Shown: positions 6,216 to 12,629 of the stretch, one piece after another | How positions within the stretch are numbered: the first letter of the stretch is position 1 | Layout of the letters: each line of letters begins with the position of its first letter | Assembly (NCBI GenBank): GCA_043101635.1 | Contig: JBICIE010000216.1 | Coordinates: 1 to 13,214, forward strand | Length of the DNA: 13,214 bases | Source: CAYMJK01 sp043101635 | GTDB taxonomy: Bacteria > Planctomycetota > Phycisphaerae > Phycisphaerales > UBA1924 | Direction: 5' to 3' | Made by a program: the position numbers and the translations under genes | The notes under the pieces: model-generated | Told to the model about the DNA's origin: nothing | Seen by the model: only the letters and a program-made list of their open reading frames with translations | Databases searched by the model: none

Positions 6216-8480
6216 CTACGGCGCCGGCGCGATCGGCTCGATCTCGAGCGTCACGACCGCGTAGCCGCGGTCCTCGAAATGCTCGACCACGATCTCGACT
6301 TCGCGCGCCTGATCGAGGCGCAGGACGCCGGTGTTGGTGACCGGGGCGTGGCGCGTCCAGTTCTCGACGATGGTCGCGCCATCGACCATGACGCGGACGC
6401 CGTCGTCGCTCTCGGTCGTCAGCCGCCAGGCGCCGGCGGCCAGCGGCAGCCGGGTGCGGGCGATGAGCCCGAACCGGTCACTCTCGAAGCCGGCCTCCTT
6501 GAGCGCCGGCGCCCCGATCGAGCCGGGCCCGGCCCCCGCGAAGCGCAGATCGAGCACCGGCACATCGATGGTCACGGCTCCGGGCCCGACGGCCCGGGCT
6601 CGCCAGCCGTCGAGATCCTGCACCGGGTCGGTCAGCTCGCCATCCGGGCCGCTCCATCGGAAAAAGGTCGTGCGCCAGGTCGTGCGCAGGAACGCGCCGG
6701 CGCACTGGCGCCGCTGGTCGCCGACGATGAACCCGTAGCGGAAGGGGAGGTAACCGCGCGCTCCCTCGATCCGGCGCACCGTCAGCAGGGCCCGGCCATC
6801 GGCGACCTCGAGTTCGGCCGTGGTCGTCGCCGTGGCGCCTTCGGCGAGCACGGGCTCGACGCCCTCGGGCTCGGCGCCGAGCAGCTCGAACACTTGCTCG
6901 GCGTCCCCCGGCCGGCCCCGGCCGTGGCGCACGATCGGCCCCGCGTGGTCCCATGGGAAGCTGTCGCCCATGACGATGCGATCGCGCCCGGCCAGCTCAG
7001 CGCGGGCGCCGACGGGCGTCCGCTCGCCTGGCGCCGCATGCTCAGGCGGTTCGAACGCCTCGGCGGTGACCTCGATCTCCTCGGGCTCGGCCCCGGGGGA
7101 GGCGTCGACGCCGGCGCCGACATCCTCGATGGTGTTGCGACCCACGGCCGTGCGCTGGGCCCCGCGCACCTGCAGCATGATGGCGTCGCCGGTGAAAGTG
7201 TTGCGGATGACCTGATTGGCGACGGCGCCGACATCGTTGGCCCTGGCCCACGGCAGGTTCCTGGCGGCCTCGTCATCCTCGGCCCACAGGTGCACGCCGC
7301 AGCGGTTGTCGGTGAAGACGTTGTCGCGGATGACGTTGTAGGCGCCGTGGGCGATGTTCACGCCGCCGCGCTCCAGGCCGTTGCCACGCTGGCCGTTGCG
7401 GATGAACTCGTTGCCGGCGATCAGCGTGTACTGCGACCACGACGCCCACACGCCGCTGGCGGCGCACTCGACGAAGCGGTTGGCGATGATCCGGTTGTTG
7501 AAGCTGTAGGCCAGGTCGATTCCGCGCATGGCGGCAAAGGAGAAGTCATTGCCGATGATCAGGTTGTCGTTGCACCCGAGGCCGGTGTAGCTGAACATCT
7601 CCTCCGGCGGCGGAGTCTGTCCGGTCGCCTCGCTGCCGCCGTAGATCCAGAGGCCGCGCCCGCCGTGGGTGGCGGAATTGCCGGCAATGACGTTGTCCGA
7701 ACACTGCTCGAACATGATCATCCCCGCGGCGCCCTGCCCGTCGAGATACACGCCCTCGGCGTACCCGCGCACGCAGAAGTCGAAGGCGTTGCGCGAGATG
7801 GTCGAGCCGGTGGTACGCCACATGGCCAGGCCCCAGCCGGAGAGGAACGAGAAGTCGTTGTCGTAGACCTGTGCGCCGGCGCAGCGGTCGAGGATGATCC
7901 CGTTCTGCCGGCGCCGGGCGAAGCTCTCGCGGATGGTGACGCCGCCGGATCGCTCGACGCAGATCCCGGCGCCGTAGCGCCGGCGCCACTGCTGGCCGTC
8001 GTTGGCGTGGGGCTCGACCTGATCGGCGCGGACGCTGCGCTCGGGCGTGGAGCGCAGGCGATCGGCGTAGCCACCGGAGACATCAGCCCCCTCGATGACC
8101 AGCCCGTCGGCCTCCGTGGCCCAGATGCCGATCTTGTAGCGGTGCACGTGGGCCCCGCGCAGCGTGACGTTGCGCCGCCCTTCGATGCGAATGCCGACGC
8201 CCTCGATCGTGTGCCACGGCGTGCCGGCCTCCGACTGGATCAGCTCGGCCTTGCCCTCGACGAACTCGACGGTAACGCCATCGGCCTCGATCTTGATGAC
8301 GCCATCGCCTGCGGCGTCGACGATCCGCGCCCCTTCGGGAATCTCGATGCGGCAGGAACGATCGATCACCGTGTCGTCGGCGGTGACGGTGATGAGGGGA
8401 AGCTCATCCTGCGCCTGCGCGCCTGCGCCAGCCCACAGCACGGCCAGTGCGAGATGGGCGCAGCGCTTCATCGACAACAT
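6216..8480 (-). CDS. Secreted parallel beta-helix protein with PA14-like C-terminal domain
   Basis: This is a 754-residue exported protein. The signal peptide MLSMKRCAHLALAVLWAGAGAQA is of Sec type. Residues of about 85-460 carry many short repeats with the NosD/right-handed beta-helix rhythm, such as NLIIGNDFSF, NRIIANRFVECAASGVW, NVIRDNVFTDNRCGVHLW and NQVIRNTFTGDAI. After a linker of about 100 residues, the C-terminal part (roughly 625-750) resembles a PA14 fold, with the signature TESDDGVRVMVDG (DDG at 692-694), VENW at about 705-708 and a closing GYAVVTLEIEP. The family architecture suggests carbohydrate binding, and perhaps polysaccharide lyase or surface adhesion, but I see no identifiable catalytic residues. 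The ATG at 8480 is preferred because GGTGAG lies about nine bases upstream. An alternative ATG at 8471 leaves the signal peptide intact but has no ribosome site. The start is 33 bp after tatA, so co-transcription is likely. Confidence 0.85.
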   Translation of the reverse strand: MLSMKRCAHLALAVLWAGAGAQAQDELPLITVTADDTVIDRSCRIEIPEGARIVDAAGDGVIKIEADGVTVEFVEGKAELIQSEAGTPWHTIEGVGIRIEGRRNVTLRGAHVHRYKIGIWATEADGLVIEGADVSGGYADRLRSTPERSVRADQVEPHANDGQQWRRRYGAGICVERSGGVTIRESFARRRQNGIILDRCAGAQVYDNDFSFLSGWGLAMWRTTGSTISRNAFDFCVRGYAEGVYLDGQGAAGMIMFEQCSDNVIAGNSATHGGRGLWIYGGSEATGQTPPPEEMFSYTGLGCNDNLIIGNDFSFAAMRGIDLAYSFNNRIIANRFVECAASGVWASWSQYTLIAGNEFIRNGQRGNGLERGGVNIAHGAYNVIRDNVFTDNRCGVHLWAEDDEAARNLPWARANDVGAVANQVIRNTFTGDAIMLQVRGAQRTAVGRNTIEDVGAGVDASPGAEPEEIEVTAEAFEPPEHAAPGERTPVGARAELAGRDRIVMGDSFPWDHAGPIVRHGRGRPGDAEQVFELLGAEPEGVEPVLAEGATATTTAELEVADGRALLTVRRIEGARGYLPFRYGFIVGDQRRQCAGAFLRTTWRTTFFRWSGPDGELTDPVQDLDGWRARAVGPGAVTIDVPVLDLRFAGAGPGSIGAPALKEAGFESDRFGLIARTRLPLAAGAWRLTTESDDGVRVMVDGATIVENWTRHAPVTNTGVLRLDQAREVEIVVEHFEDRGYAVVTLEIEPIAPAP

Positions 8481-8513
8481 CGTATCTGTCTCACCGGAGG
8501 GCGCGAGCCGGTT

Positions 8514-8810
8514 TCACTCCGTCGCCGGCCCCGAGCGTGGCTGCTCGGCGTGGGCCGATTCCTGCGCGACCGTCGGGGCCGAGGGCGAAGCCAACCTGGC
8601 CTTCTCGCCGCTCTCGAGCTTGCCGCCGGACTTGGACGACTCTTCCTCGATCTCTTCGCTGATGCCCTTGACGCCCTTCTTGAACTCCACGATGGCGCGC
8701 CCGACGTTGCGCCCCACCTCGGGCAGCCGGCGCCCGAACAGGAGCAGGCCGATGACCACGAGGGCCACCCACTCCCAGTGACCGGGGAATCCGAACCCAA
8801 GGGTGTGCAT
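8514..8810 (-). CDS. tatA: Twin-arginine translocase subunit TatA/TatE
   Basis: TatA forms the pore-like assembly that moves folded proteins across the inner membrane. The 98-residue protein has one N-terminal membrane segment (about 12-25, WEWVALVVIGLLLFG). This is followed by the hinge and amphipathic helix FGRRLPEVGRNVGRAIVEFKKG, which matches the family FG..LP..G...G.....FK.G pattern, then a charged Glu/Lys/Ser-rich tail. The acidic residue E13 occupies the usual polar position in the membrane segment. TatB is less likely, given the LPEVGRNVG and EFKKG pattern. The ATG has AGGAGCG seven bases upstream. tatB and tatC are not in the window. The gene lies between kynB and the beta-helix gene on the same strand. 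The beta-helix signal peptide lacks RR, so the pairing need not be functional. Confidence 0.92.
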   Translation of the reverse strand: MHTLGFGFPGHWEWVALVVIGLLLFGRRLPEVGRNVGRAIVEFKKGVKGISEEIEEESSKSGGKLESGEKARLASPSAPTVAQESAHAEQPRSGPATE

Positions 8811-8867
8811 GCTCGCTCCTGCTGTGGCGGGTCGCCCCCGATTCGTCCGGGAGCATGATCAGGGGGG

Positions 8868-8896
8868 ATTCAATGGGCAGGGCCCGCCTGAGTCAA
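8868..8896 (-). promoter_or_regulatory. Candidate tatA promoter overlapping the kynB stop codon
   Basis: On the minus strand TTGACT (8896-8891) and TTGAAT (8873-8868) are 17 bp apart. The -35 hexamer includes the kynB stop TGA. The -10 matches TATAAT at four of six positions. If it is active, tatA and the beta-helix gene can be transcribed independently of kynB. Confidence 0.35.
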
Positions 8897-9525
8897 TCCG
8901 GCACGGTCCGCAGCACCGCCCGGACCGGGCTGCCATCAAAGCCGACCAGCCGCAGCGGGAGGGCGATGAGTTCGTACACGCCGTCAGGGACTTCACCGAG
9001 CGTCAGGCCCTCCAGAATCGTCACGTCGCCCGCGTGGCAGGCCGCGTGGGCCGGCAGATCCCTGGAATCGGCGGGGTCCACGCTCGGCGTATCAACGCCG
9101 ATCAGTCGGACGCCGCACCGGGCCAGCTCCGCGATCAGCGCCGGCTCCAGGCCGGCAAAATCGCCGGTCCAGCGATTCGGATCCGGGTGCGACCCGGTCC
9201 GGATCAGCAGGCGGGCGTGGGAGACCGTTTCAGGCGGCGCCGACAGGTCCGCCGCGCCAATGCGCCCCCCCGGCGATGCGCCTGCGGAGACGACCTGGCA
9301 GAGGCCGACGAAGCGTTCCAGCGGCCATTGATCAACACCCCGCCCACCTGCGGCGTAATGGTTCTCGCCATCGACGTGGGCGCCGAGATGCACGGTCGAG
9401 CGGAGCGTCGAGAGGGTGATATTGTCGCCCCGGGCGGTGTCCAGGAGCACTTCCCGCGATGGCGGGGTGTCGCCAGGAAAGACTCTCAGGTGTTCGGTGA
9501 TGGGCGGCGAGATGTCGATGAGCAT
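8893..9525 (-). CDS. kynB: Cyclase-family metal hydrolase, probably kynurenine formamidase
   Basis: Bacterial KynB hydrolyses N-formylkynurenine to kynurenine and formate in tryptophan breakdown. The 210-residue length fits. The metal motif HxGxHxDxxxH is intact (H46, H50, D52, H56 in HLGAHVDGENH). Other KynB-like phrases are FPGDTP near the N-terminus, LIGVDTPSVDPADS, DLPAHAACHAGDVTILEGL and YELIALPLRLVGFDGSPVRAVLR at the end. The usual proline after the motif Asp is replaced (DGENHY), which is seen in related cyclases, so a different amide or ester substrate is possible. No kynA or kynU is nearby. The ATG has no close Shine-Dalgarno; a short inverted repeat, CCGGAG/CTCCGG, lies just upstream (9530-9545). 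The promoter was not identified. Confidence 0.82.
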   Translation of the reverse strand: MLIDISPPITEHLRVFPGDTPPSREVLLDTARGDNITLSTLRSTVHLGAHVDGENHYAAGGRGVDQWPLERFVGLCQVVSAGASPGGRIGAADLSAPPETVSHARLLIRTGSHPDPNRWTGDFAGLEPALIAELARCGVRLIGVDTPSVDPADSRDLPAHAACHAGDVTILEGLTLGEVPDGVYELIALPLRLVGFDGSPVRAVLRTVPD

Positions 9526-9580
9526 CGCGCCGGAGGGTACTCCGGCGTCCGTCCGGCCCGCCTCGCGGGTGGCGGGCGCC

Positions 9581-9608
9581 TTGCCTCAGGCCCGGCGGGC
9601 GGTACCAT
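9581..9608 (+). promoter_or_regulatory. Promoter of rpmB
   Basis: TTGCCT (9581-9586), a 16-bp spacer and TACCAT (9603-9608) precede rpmB, predicting a short leader of about 25 nt. The same hexamers and spacing occur at the tRNA and rRNA genes of this window. Confidence 0.65.
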
Positions 9609-9640
9609 TGCACCCGTCCCAGCGTCCCCGGAGCCCCGCA

Positions 9641-9910
9641 ATGCCCGCCAAGTGCCATTTCACCGGCAAGAAGACCACCTTCGGCAAGACCCGGACCTAT
9701 CGCGGTCAGAAGGTCAAGAAGGGTGGCTTCGGCCTCAAGCCCACCGGCATCACCCGCCGGACCTTCAAGCCGAACCTCCAGAAGGTGAGCGCCATGATCG
9801 ATGGCCGATCGCAGAAGGTGCGCGTGAGCGTCAAGGCGATCCGGTCCGGACTCGTGGTCAAGCCGCTGAAGCGGAAGTACGCCTACACGGCTCAGCAGAA
9901 GGCCGGCTGA
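9641..9910 (+). CDS. rpmB: Large ribosomal subunit protein bL28
   Basis: bL28 is a basic component of the 50S subunit. The 89-residue protein begins MPAKCHFTGKKTTFGKT, the L28 start with the conserved TGK. It continues with RRTFKPNLQKV and VRVSVKAIRSGLVVKP, both family landmarks. Only one cysteine is left, so this is not the four-Cys zinc-binding form. The chosen ATG has CCGGAG eight bases upstream and gives the family N-terminus; a longer in-frame reading upstream is not credible. The gene is monocistronic, between its own promoter and a terminator. Confidence 0.95.
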   Translation: MPAKCHFTGKKTTFGKTRTYRGQKVKKGGFGLKPTGITRRTFKPNLQKVSAMIDGRSQKVRVSVKAIRSGLVVKPLKRKYAYTAQQKAG

Positions 9911-9934
9911 GGCCGGCTGGCAACCCGATCTCCC

Positions 9935-9969
9935 GAGGGCCCCGATCGTGCGTCGGGGCCTCTGCTTTT
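9935..9969 (+). terminator. Intrinsic terminator of rpmB
   Basis: An 8-bp stem, GGCCCCGA (9938-9945) with TCGGGGCC (9953-9960), has a 7-nt loop. It extends by two further pairs across a bulged G, and TCTGCTTTT follows directly. It separates rpmB from the mcsA operon. Confidence 0.8.
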
Positions 9970-10009
9970 GCAGGCCGCGCGCGGATACGATTCACGCTCT
10001 GGCGCAGCC

Positions 10010-10609
10010 ATGAAGTGCGACCGCTGCAATAACGAGGCGACCATCCACGAGGTGGTGATCCACAAGGGTCGCAAGGTCGAGCGCCGGCTCTGTGAGCAGT
10101 GTGCGGCGGAGCTGGGGCTGGAGCCGGCCCAGGGCGCGCCGATCCAGGAACTGCTGCAGAAGTACGTGCTGGCCTCCACGCCCCCCCCGACGCCGCTGGT
10201 CCGCGCCGAGCGCGGGCTGGTCTGCCCCGAGTGCCACACCAGCTACGGCCAGTTCCGCTCGGCGGGGCTGCTGGGATGCCCGGCCTGCTACGCGGCGTTC
10301 GAAGCCAAGCTCGGGCCGGTGCTCGAGCGGGCCCACGAGGGGTGCGCCCATCACACCGGCAAGGTGCCGCGGCGCGCGCTGGCGCAGCTGCGCTCCGCCG
10401 GCGACGAGCGCAAGCTCGAGTTGATCCTCGGCGACGCCGAGGAGCGAGCCCGGCAGATCCGCCAGCTGCGCGACCAGCTCGAGCACGCCGTGCGCGCTGA
10501 GCAGTACGAACGGGCCGCGGCAATCCGCGACGACCTGCGCCGGCTGACCGAAGGCGCCCCGCCGGACCGCGGGCCGATCCTGCCGCGCCCCGGGGAGGCC
10601 GAGGCGTGA
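10010..10609 (+). CDS. mcsA: McsA-like zinc-finger and UVR-motif protein, McsB activator
   Basis: In Bacillus, McsA binds and activates the protein-arginine kinase McsB. The 199-residue protein starts with zinc finger CDRC...CEQC (C3, C6, C28, C31). A second finger is CPEC...CPAC (C72, C75, C90, C93). The HTGKVP phrase (115-120) is typical of McsA. A UVR coiled segment spans about 148-179 (RQIRQLRDQLEHAVRAEQYERAAAIRDDLRRL region). The ATG was chosen because it begins the first zinc finger; upstream in-frame codons overlap the leader. The Shine-Dalgarno is weak, and a GATACGATT stretch at 9984-9992 resembles a -10 without a clear -35. The stop overlaps the mcsB start by four bases (GTGA). A generic UvrB/UvrC-motif protein is the alternative name, but the pairing with mcsB makes McsA firm. 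Confidence 0.93.
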   Translation: MKCDRCNNEATIHEVVIHKGRKVERRLCEQCAAELGLEPAQGAPIQELLQKYVLASTPPPTPLVRAERGLVCPECHTSYGQFRSAGLLGCPACYAAFEAKLGPVLERAHEGCAHHTGKVPRRALAQLRSAGDERKLELILGDAEERARQIRQLRDQLEHAVRAEQYERAAAIRDDLRRLTEGAPPDRGPILPRPGEAEA

Positions 10610-11712
10610 CCGGCGCCAGCGGGGATACCGGCTCGATTCCTCCGCTGGAATCCGCCGGCGGATGGCTGGAAGGCGGCGGCAGCGACAACGACGTCGTGGT
10701 GAGTTCGCGCGTGCGGCTGGCCCGCAATCTCGCCGGATATCCGTTCGTGTGGACCGCCTCTGCGGCGGATCGAGGCCGGATCGTCGGGGCCTGCCACGAT
10801 GTGATCGTCGGCGCCGCGCTGGCGCCGCAACTCATGTGGATCGATCTCGCCCGAGCTGCGGAGCTCGACCGCGCTGTGCTGGTCGAGCGGCGGCTCATCA
10901 GCCAGCAGCACGCCCGCGGGCGCCAGGCCGCTGGCCGCGGCGGCGCCGACGAGCCCCGCGCGGTCGCCATCGGCATGCCGCGGGAGCGGTTCAGCGTGAT
11001 GGTCAACGAAGAGGACCACCTGCGCATCCAGGTGGTGGCGCCGGGCCTGGACCTGGGCTCGGTGGCGTCGCGGGCCAACGAGATCGATGACGCCCTGGAA
11101 GACAAGCTCGATTTCGCCTTCTCGCCGCGCTTCGGCTATCTGACGGCCTGCCCGACGAACGTCGGCACCGGCGCGCGCCTGAGCGTGATGCTGCATCTGC
11201 CCGCCCTGAAAGCGACCAACGAGGTGGAGAAGGTCAAGCGGGCCGCCGCGGACATGAGCCTGGCCATCCGCGGCGCCTACGGCGAGGGCTCTGAGTCGCT
11301 CGGGGACTTCTACCAGATCTCCAACCAGACCACGCTCGGCAAGACCGAGTTGATCCTGCTCAACGAACTGCAGCACGAGATCATCCCGCGCGTGATCGAG
11401 TACGAGCGGGCCGCCCGCAAGCGGCTGCTCACCCGCCAGCGGCGCATGCTCGAGGACAAGGTCTTCCGGGCCCTTGGGACGCTGCGATCGGCCCGGCTGA
11501 TGTCCACCCAGGAGGCCATGCAGCAGCTCAGTTGGCTCCGGCTGGGTGTGGCGCTCGGCCTGATCGAGGATGTCGACATCGCCACCCTGAACCGGCTGAC
11601 CCTGCTGACCCAGCCGGCCCATCTCCAGCGCGTGGTGGGCTCGCCCCTCAACCAGGACCAGCGGCGCGAGGCCCGGGCGGCGCTGCTTCGGTCGCGCCTG
11701 GCGCCGGCGTGA
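10606..11712 (+). CDS. mcsB: Protein-arginine kinase McsB
   Basis: McsB phosphorylates arginines on proteins, marking them for ClpC-ClpP degradation in Firmicutes. The 368-residue protein shows the guanidino-kinase core: ATP-site VSSRVRLARN (32-41), catalytic NEEDH (134-138), CPTNVGTG with C182, and the RGAYGEGSES.GDFYQISNQTTLG block. The C-terminal McsB-specific domain is present, which separates it from phosphagen kinases. The phosphoarginine-sensing RDxxRA motif is altered: I read RREARA at 353-358, with Arg in place of Asp. The start is GTG within GTGA, overlapping the mcsA stop, with GGGGAGG seven bases upstream. The TGA stop overlaps the comF ATG by one base. ctsR and clpC are not adjacent. 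Confidence 0.95.
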   Translation: MTGASGDTGSIPPLESAGGWLEGGGSDNDVVVSSRVRLARNLAGYPFVWTASAADRGRIVGACHDVIVGAALAPQLMWIDLARAAELDRAVLVERRLISQQHARGRQAAGRGGADEPRAVAIGMPRERFSVMVNEEDHLRIQVVAPGLDLGSVASRANEIDDALEDKLDFAFSPRFGYLTACPTNVGTGARLSVMLHLPALKATNEVEKVKRAAADMSLAIRGAYGEGSESLGDFYQISNQTTLGKTELILLNELQHEIIPRVIEYERAARKRLLTRQRRMLEDKVFRALGTLRSARLMSTQEAMQQLSWLRLGVALGLIEDVDIATLNRLTLLTQPAHLQRVVGSPLNQDQRREARAALLRSRLAPA

Positions 11713-12548
11713 TGGGCGCCCCCGCCGCAGCCGGCAAGGCCTTCCGATGGCCCCCCGGGCCCGCCGGCTCCGATCGGTCGCCGGATGTCGGCGGCGCTGT
11801 CCCGGCGCCACCGCCGGCCAGGCTCGCCTCCGTCGCCCTCGCCTTCGAGTCGATGTGGCTCGGGCTGGCCGCCGCCCCCATCGCGCAGCTTCGGGCCGAG
11901 GGATGGGCTCCGGATGGCCCGCTGGCGTACTGCCCCCGCTGTGCCCAGAACGTCGGGCCATTCGAGGCCGATGGCGACGGCTGTCCGGCCTGCCGCGGCC
12001 GGCGTCCGCCCTGGCGCCGGCTGGTTCGCCTGGGGAGCTACGACGACGCCCTGCGCGACGCGATCATGGCCCTGAAGTTCCAGGCGTGGCGCCGGGTCGG
12101 GACCGACCTGGGCGCCTTGCTGGGGCGGGCGATCGCCGAGCGGCTCGACGCGGTTGGCGTGGACCGGCGGGAGGTTGCGCTGGCCCCGGCGCCGATGGTG
12201 GCCGGGCGCCGGATCGTCCGCGGAATCGACCACACGCTCGTGCTGGCGCGAGCTGCCAGCGGCGCCAGCGGGGCGCCCCTGCAGCGCCTCTTGTACCGGC
12301 GCCGACGTCCGGCCCAGACGAGCCTGACGGCGACGGAGCGGGCCCGAGCCCAGGCGGGCGCATTCGGGGGGATGTCGGGAGTCCGGCCGGCGGCGCTGGT
12401 GGTCGTGATCGACGATGTGCTGACGACCGGGGCAACGATGCGCAGCGCGTGCGCCGAGGTGGGACACCTGCAGCGGGCGTCCGGCCAGCGGGCCCAGGTC
12501 TGGGGCGCGGTGGTCGCGGTGACGGCGGCGCGCGGGCAATCGACATGA
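11712..12548 (+). CDS. comF: ComF-family phosphoribosyltransferase-like protein
   Basis: ComF-family proteins pair a zinc finger with a PRTase fold. In competent bacteria they help single-stranded DNA entry or its handling during uptake. The protein is 278 residues. After an N-terminal Pro/Ala/Gly-rich extension of about 40 residues, a zinc finger is formed by C74, C77, C91 and C94 (CPRC...CPAC). Then come YDDALRDAIMALKFQ (family Y.G.....I..LKF), the family R-G-x-x (RRIVRGIDHTLVLAR), an R...Q..L...R..AGAF block, and the PRPP loop VVVIDDVLTTGAT at 230-242. The ATG overlaps the mcsB stop (TGATG), so translation is probably coupled; no separate ribosome site is seen. Whether it acts in transformation here is unknown. 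Confidence 0.92.
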   Translation: MGAPAAAGKAFRWPPGPAGSDRSPDVGGAVPAPPPARLASVALAFESMWLGLAAAPIAQLRAEGWAPDGPLAYCPRCAQNVGPFEADGDGCPACRGRRPPWRRLVRLGSYDDALRDAIMALKFQAWRRVGTDLGALLGRAIAERLDAVGVDRREVALAPAPMVAGRRIVRGIDHTLVLARAASGASGAPLQRLLYRRRRPAQTSLTATERARAQAGAFGGMSGVRPAALVVVIDDVLTTGATMRSACAEVGHLQRASGQRAQVWGAVVAVTAARGQST

Positions 12549-12595
12549 GTCTGGGGCTTCCGGGCGGGCCGGGCGCGGAATTCGGTCCGGGACGC

Positions 12596-12623
12596 TTGAC
12601 TGGATTTGGAGGGCGCGTACCAT
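12596..12623 (+). promoter_or_regulatory. Likely rRNA operon promoter
   Basis: TTGACT (12596-12601), a 16-bp spacer and TACCAT (12618-12623) lie 48 bp past comF. The predicted start is near 12630, about 390 bases before mature 16S. It shares spacer and -10 hexamer with the rpmB and tRNA promoters and has the best -35 of the three. Confidence 0.7.
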
Positions 12624-12629
12624 CTCCTC

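Noticed and set aside
6279..8858. Plus-strand open frame of 859 codons antisense to the beta-helix gene and tatA
   Set aside because: The minus-strand proteins have a signal peptide, repeats and TatA motifs; the plus-strand frame is low-complexity and crosses two genes.
9530..9545. CCGGAG/CTCCGG hairpin before kynB as a regulatory element
   Set aside because: A 6-bp GC-rich repeat is expected by chance in this composition, and nothing else supports it.
12549..12595. Possible terminator after comF
   Set aside because: There are GC-rich inverted segments but no T-run, so intrinsic termination is not supported.
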